From the IMG/VR virus record IMGVR_UViG_3300025769_000984, positions 1-21,678 of that record: 21,678 bases of DNA; one strand, 5' to 3'. Shown here piece after piece: positions 20,973 through 21,678 of this stretch. This stretch comes from a virus. The position numbers and the translations under genes are program-made. The notes under the pieces are model-generated. The model did no database searches. It was given only the letters and a program-made list of their open reading frames with translations, and was not told the DNA's origin. Numbering within the stretch: the stretch's first letter is position 1; every line of letters begins with the position of its first letter.

Positions 20973-21410
20973 TTAAGCGATACGAATGATAGCGTTTGAT
21001 GCATCTGCAGTCGGGAACTGGATAGTAAAGTCACCGTTTGTAGAAGTCTTTGTACCGCCAAAGTCAATAACACAGATAGCTGCGTTAGAAGCTGAAGCAT
21101 TGTAGATGATACAACCATCAGCAGATACTGTAGCAGAAGTAAATACTTCATCTGCAATATCAATGATAGCAGTAGTACCATCAGTAGAAATAGTAACGCT
21201 GTCTAAAACCTGACCGCCTGCTGTGTAGCCTGTACCTGATGCTTCATCAGAGTTACCTGTTACGTCAGAGTAGTTAGTTGTAGCAGCGCCATAAGTGCCT
21301 GAAGGTGTAGCTTTAATAAGCGCAATCTTAACGGAGTGGGTATCCAAGTCATGAGTACCACCCAGTAGTTCCGACTTAAAGCTTGTACACATTGCTGTTG
21401 TGATAGCCAT
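20973..21410 (-). CDS. Small virion beta protein directly after the capsid gene, 145 aa
   Basis: The protein begins MAITTAMCTSFKSELLGG and then alternates strands: VKIALIKATPSGTYGAATT, SGTGYTAGGQVLDSVTI, TAIIDIADEVFTSATVSADG, CIIYNASASNAAICVIDFGG, ending NGDFTIQFPTADASNAIIRI. I recall this family as a frequent, usually unnamed marine phage protein of 130-150 residues encoded right behind the capsid. Its all-beta nature and position suggest a capsid decoration or other abundant structural protein; a minor tail protein cannot be excluded. AAAGGA lies eight bases before the ATG. It follows the capsid gene by 77 nt containing a hairpin, so its expression may be set below that of the capsid protein. 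Confidence 0.75.
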   Translation of the reverse strand: MAITTAMCTSFKSELLGGTHDLDTHSVKIALIKATPSGTYGAATTNYSDVTGNSDEASGTGYTAGGQVLDSVTISTDGTTAIIDIADEVFTSATVSADGCIIYNASASNAAICVIDFGGTKTSTNGDFTIQFPTADASNAIIRIA

Positions 21411-21487
21411 TATTGGAGTCCTTTGTAAGAGTATAACGTACTAAAGGGCCAGCCTCAGAAGAGACCAGCCCAATAGGTTACGCAAGA
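21411..21487 (-). other. 77-nt intergenic region between capsid gene and next gene
   Basis: This is the longest gap in the window. In transcription order it holds the hairpin at 21471-21446, an AT-rich stretch TTTAGTACGTTATACTCTT, and AAAGGA (21424-21419), the ribosome binding site of the 145-aa gene. TTATACT resembles a -10 box, but no matching -35 element at proper distance is seen, so I do not call a promoter. Confidence 0.6.
21446..21471 (-). terminator. Hairpin after the capsid gene, probable leaky terminator or RNA processing site
   Basis: The minus-strand RNA can form an 11-bp stem (GGGCUGGUCUC with GAGGCUGGCCC, including three G-U pairs) closed by a four-base UUCU loop, followed only by UUUAG. 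The short U run suggests an inefficient terminator. T7 has its late terminator at the same place, directly after the capsid gene. Confidence 0.6.
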
Positions 21488-21678
21488 TTAGGCAGCGTTG
21501 TAACGTGCTGTGATAAGTGCCTCGGGGCGCAAGATTTTGCGTCCGTAAAGGTGCATACCACGTACAATGTCAGCAAAGCTGTCTGGGTCACGGTAGTTCT
21601 CAACTTTGTTGATCTGCTCAGCAGAAGCAACAGCATCGTCCTGACCAGCTACGATAACACCGTAGTTAGCGTCTTGTG
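21488..21678 (-). CDS. Major capsid protein, C-terminal 62 residues (runs off right edge)
   Basis: The frame enters from the right edge with two bases of a codon and stops at TAA 21490-21488. The visible residues read QDANYGVIVAGQDDAV, then RDPDSFADIVRGMHLYGRK and ILRPEALITARYNAA. An end of the form YGRKILRPEA followed by a short basic tail is what I recall from major capsid proteins of podoviruses with the HK97 fold (T7 gp10A also has RPEA near its end). The place just upstream of the structural operon supports this. Codon choice here favours C-ending codons (AAC, TAC, GAC, CGT), as expected for a very highly expressed gene. Only a fragment is seen, so the family is uncertain. Confidence 0.72.
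   Translation of the reverse strand, partial: QDANYGVIVAGQDDAVASAEQINKVENYRDPDSFADIVRGMHLYGRKILRPEALITARYNAA

Noticed and set aside
1-21678. tRNA genes, insertion sequences, attachment sites, integrase
   Set aside because: Gaps between genes are at most 77 nt, and no cloverleaf, transposase or terminal inverted repeats were seen on either strand.

Overview
The window is a stretch of the late (virion structure, adsorption and lysis) region of a tailed bacteriophage. All 18 genes I can support lie on the minus strand and are packed almost end to end, so transcription runs from the right edge to the left edge. I see no bacterial housekeeping gene, integrase, replication gene or tRNA. The presence of a tail adaptor (gatekeeper) and a nozzle protein, several large alpha-helical ejection-type proteins, and no tail-tube, sheath or tape-measure gene point to a short-tailed (podovirus-like) phage. 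Protein styles familiar from marine phage genomes (fibre repeats of the GSGLDADLLDG type, the post-capsid beta protein ending FPTADASNAIIRIA, the PIPGQSLT protein) suggest an uncultured or little-studied marine phage. The host is not decidable from the sequence; an alphaproteobacterium is only a guess.

Layout in the direction of transcription: the end of the major capsid protein (21678-21488); a 77-nt gap with a hairpin that looks like a terminator (21471-21446); a small virion beta protein (21410-20973); a fibre block made of a 1134-aa fibre, a 169-aa Mtd-N-like protein, a 442-aa beta-repeat protein and a 106-aa fibre-tail adaptor (20958-15374); the tail core, meaning the adaptor (15374-14664) and nozzle (14661-13114); a second fibre block of a 501-aa fibre, a 678-aa six-repeat fibre and a 167-aa fibre assembly protein (13102-8992); then an ejection and lysis block: an 84-aa membrane protein, an 890-aa helical repeat protein, a 596-aa LysM plus GH19 lysin, a 140-aa membrane protein, a 184-aa conserved unknown, a 518-aa structural-type protein, and the first 564 residues of a large ejection-type protein that runs off the left edge.

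The genes read as one translationally coupled operon. Four junctions are TAATG overlaps, six others have the Shine-Dalgarno sequence at or directly after the stop codon, and all 17 visible stop codons are TAA. The fibres would bind the host, the adaptor and nozzle would form the channel, the helical proteins would leave the head with the DNA, and the LysM/GH19 enzyme would cut peptidoglycan at entry, exit or both.

The most interesting observations are a regular 22-residue tandem repeat (about 12 copies) in the 890-aa protein, a tail fibre gene (9554-11590) whose base composition differs from its neighbours, exchange of beta modules between three separate fibre genes, and a duplicated box flanking the LysM domain of the lysin. 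No sequence search was possible; family assignments are from recognition of sequence patterns.
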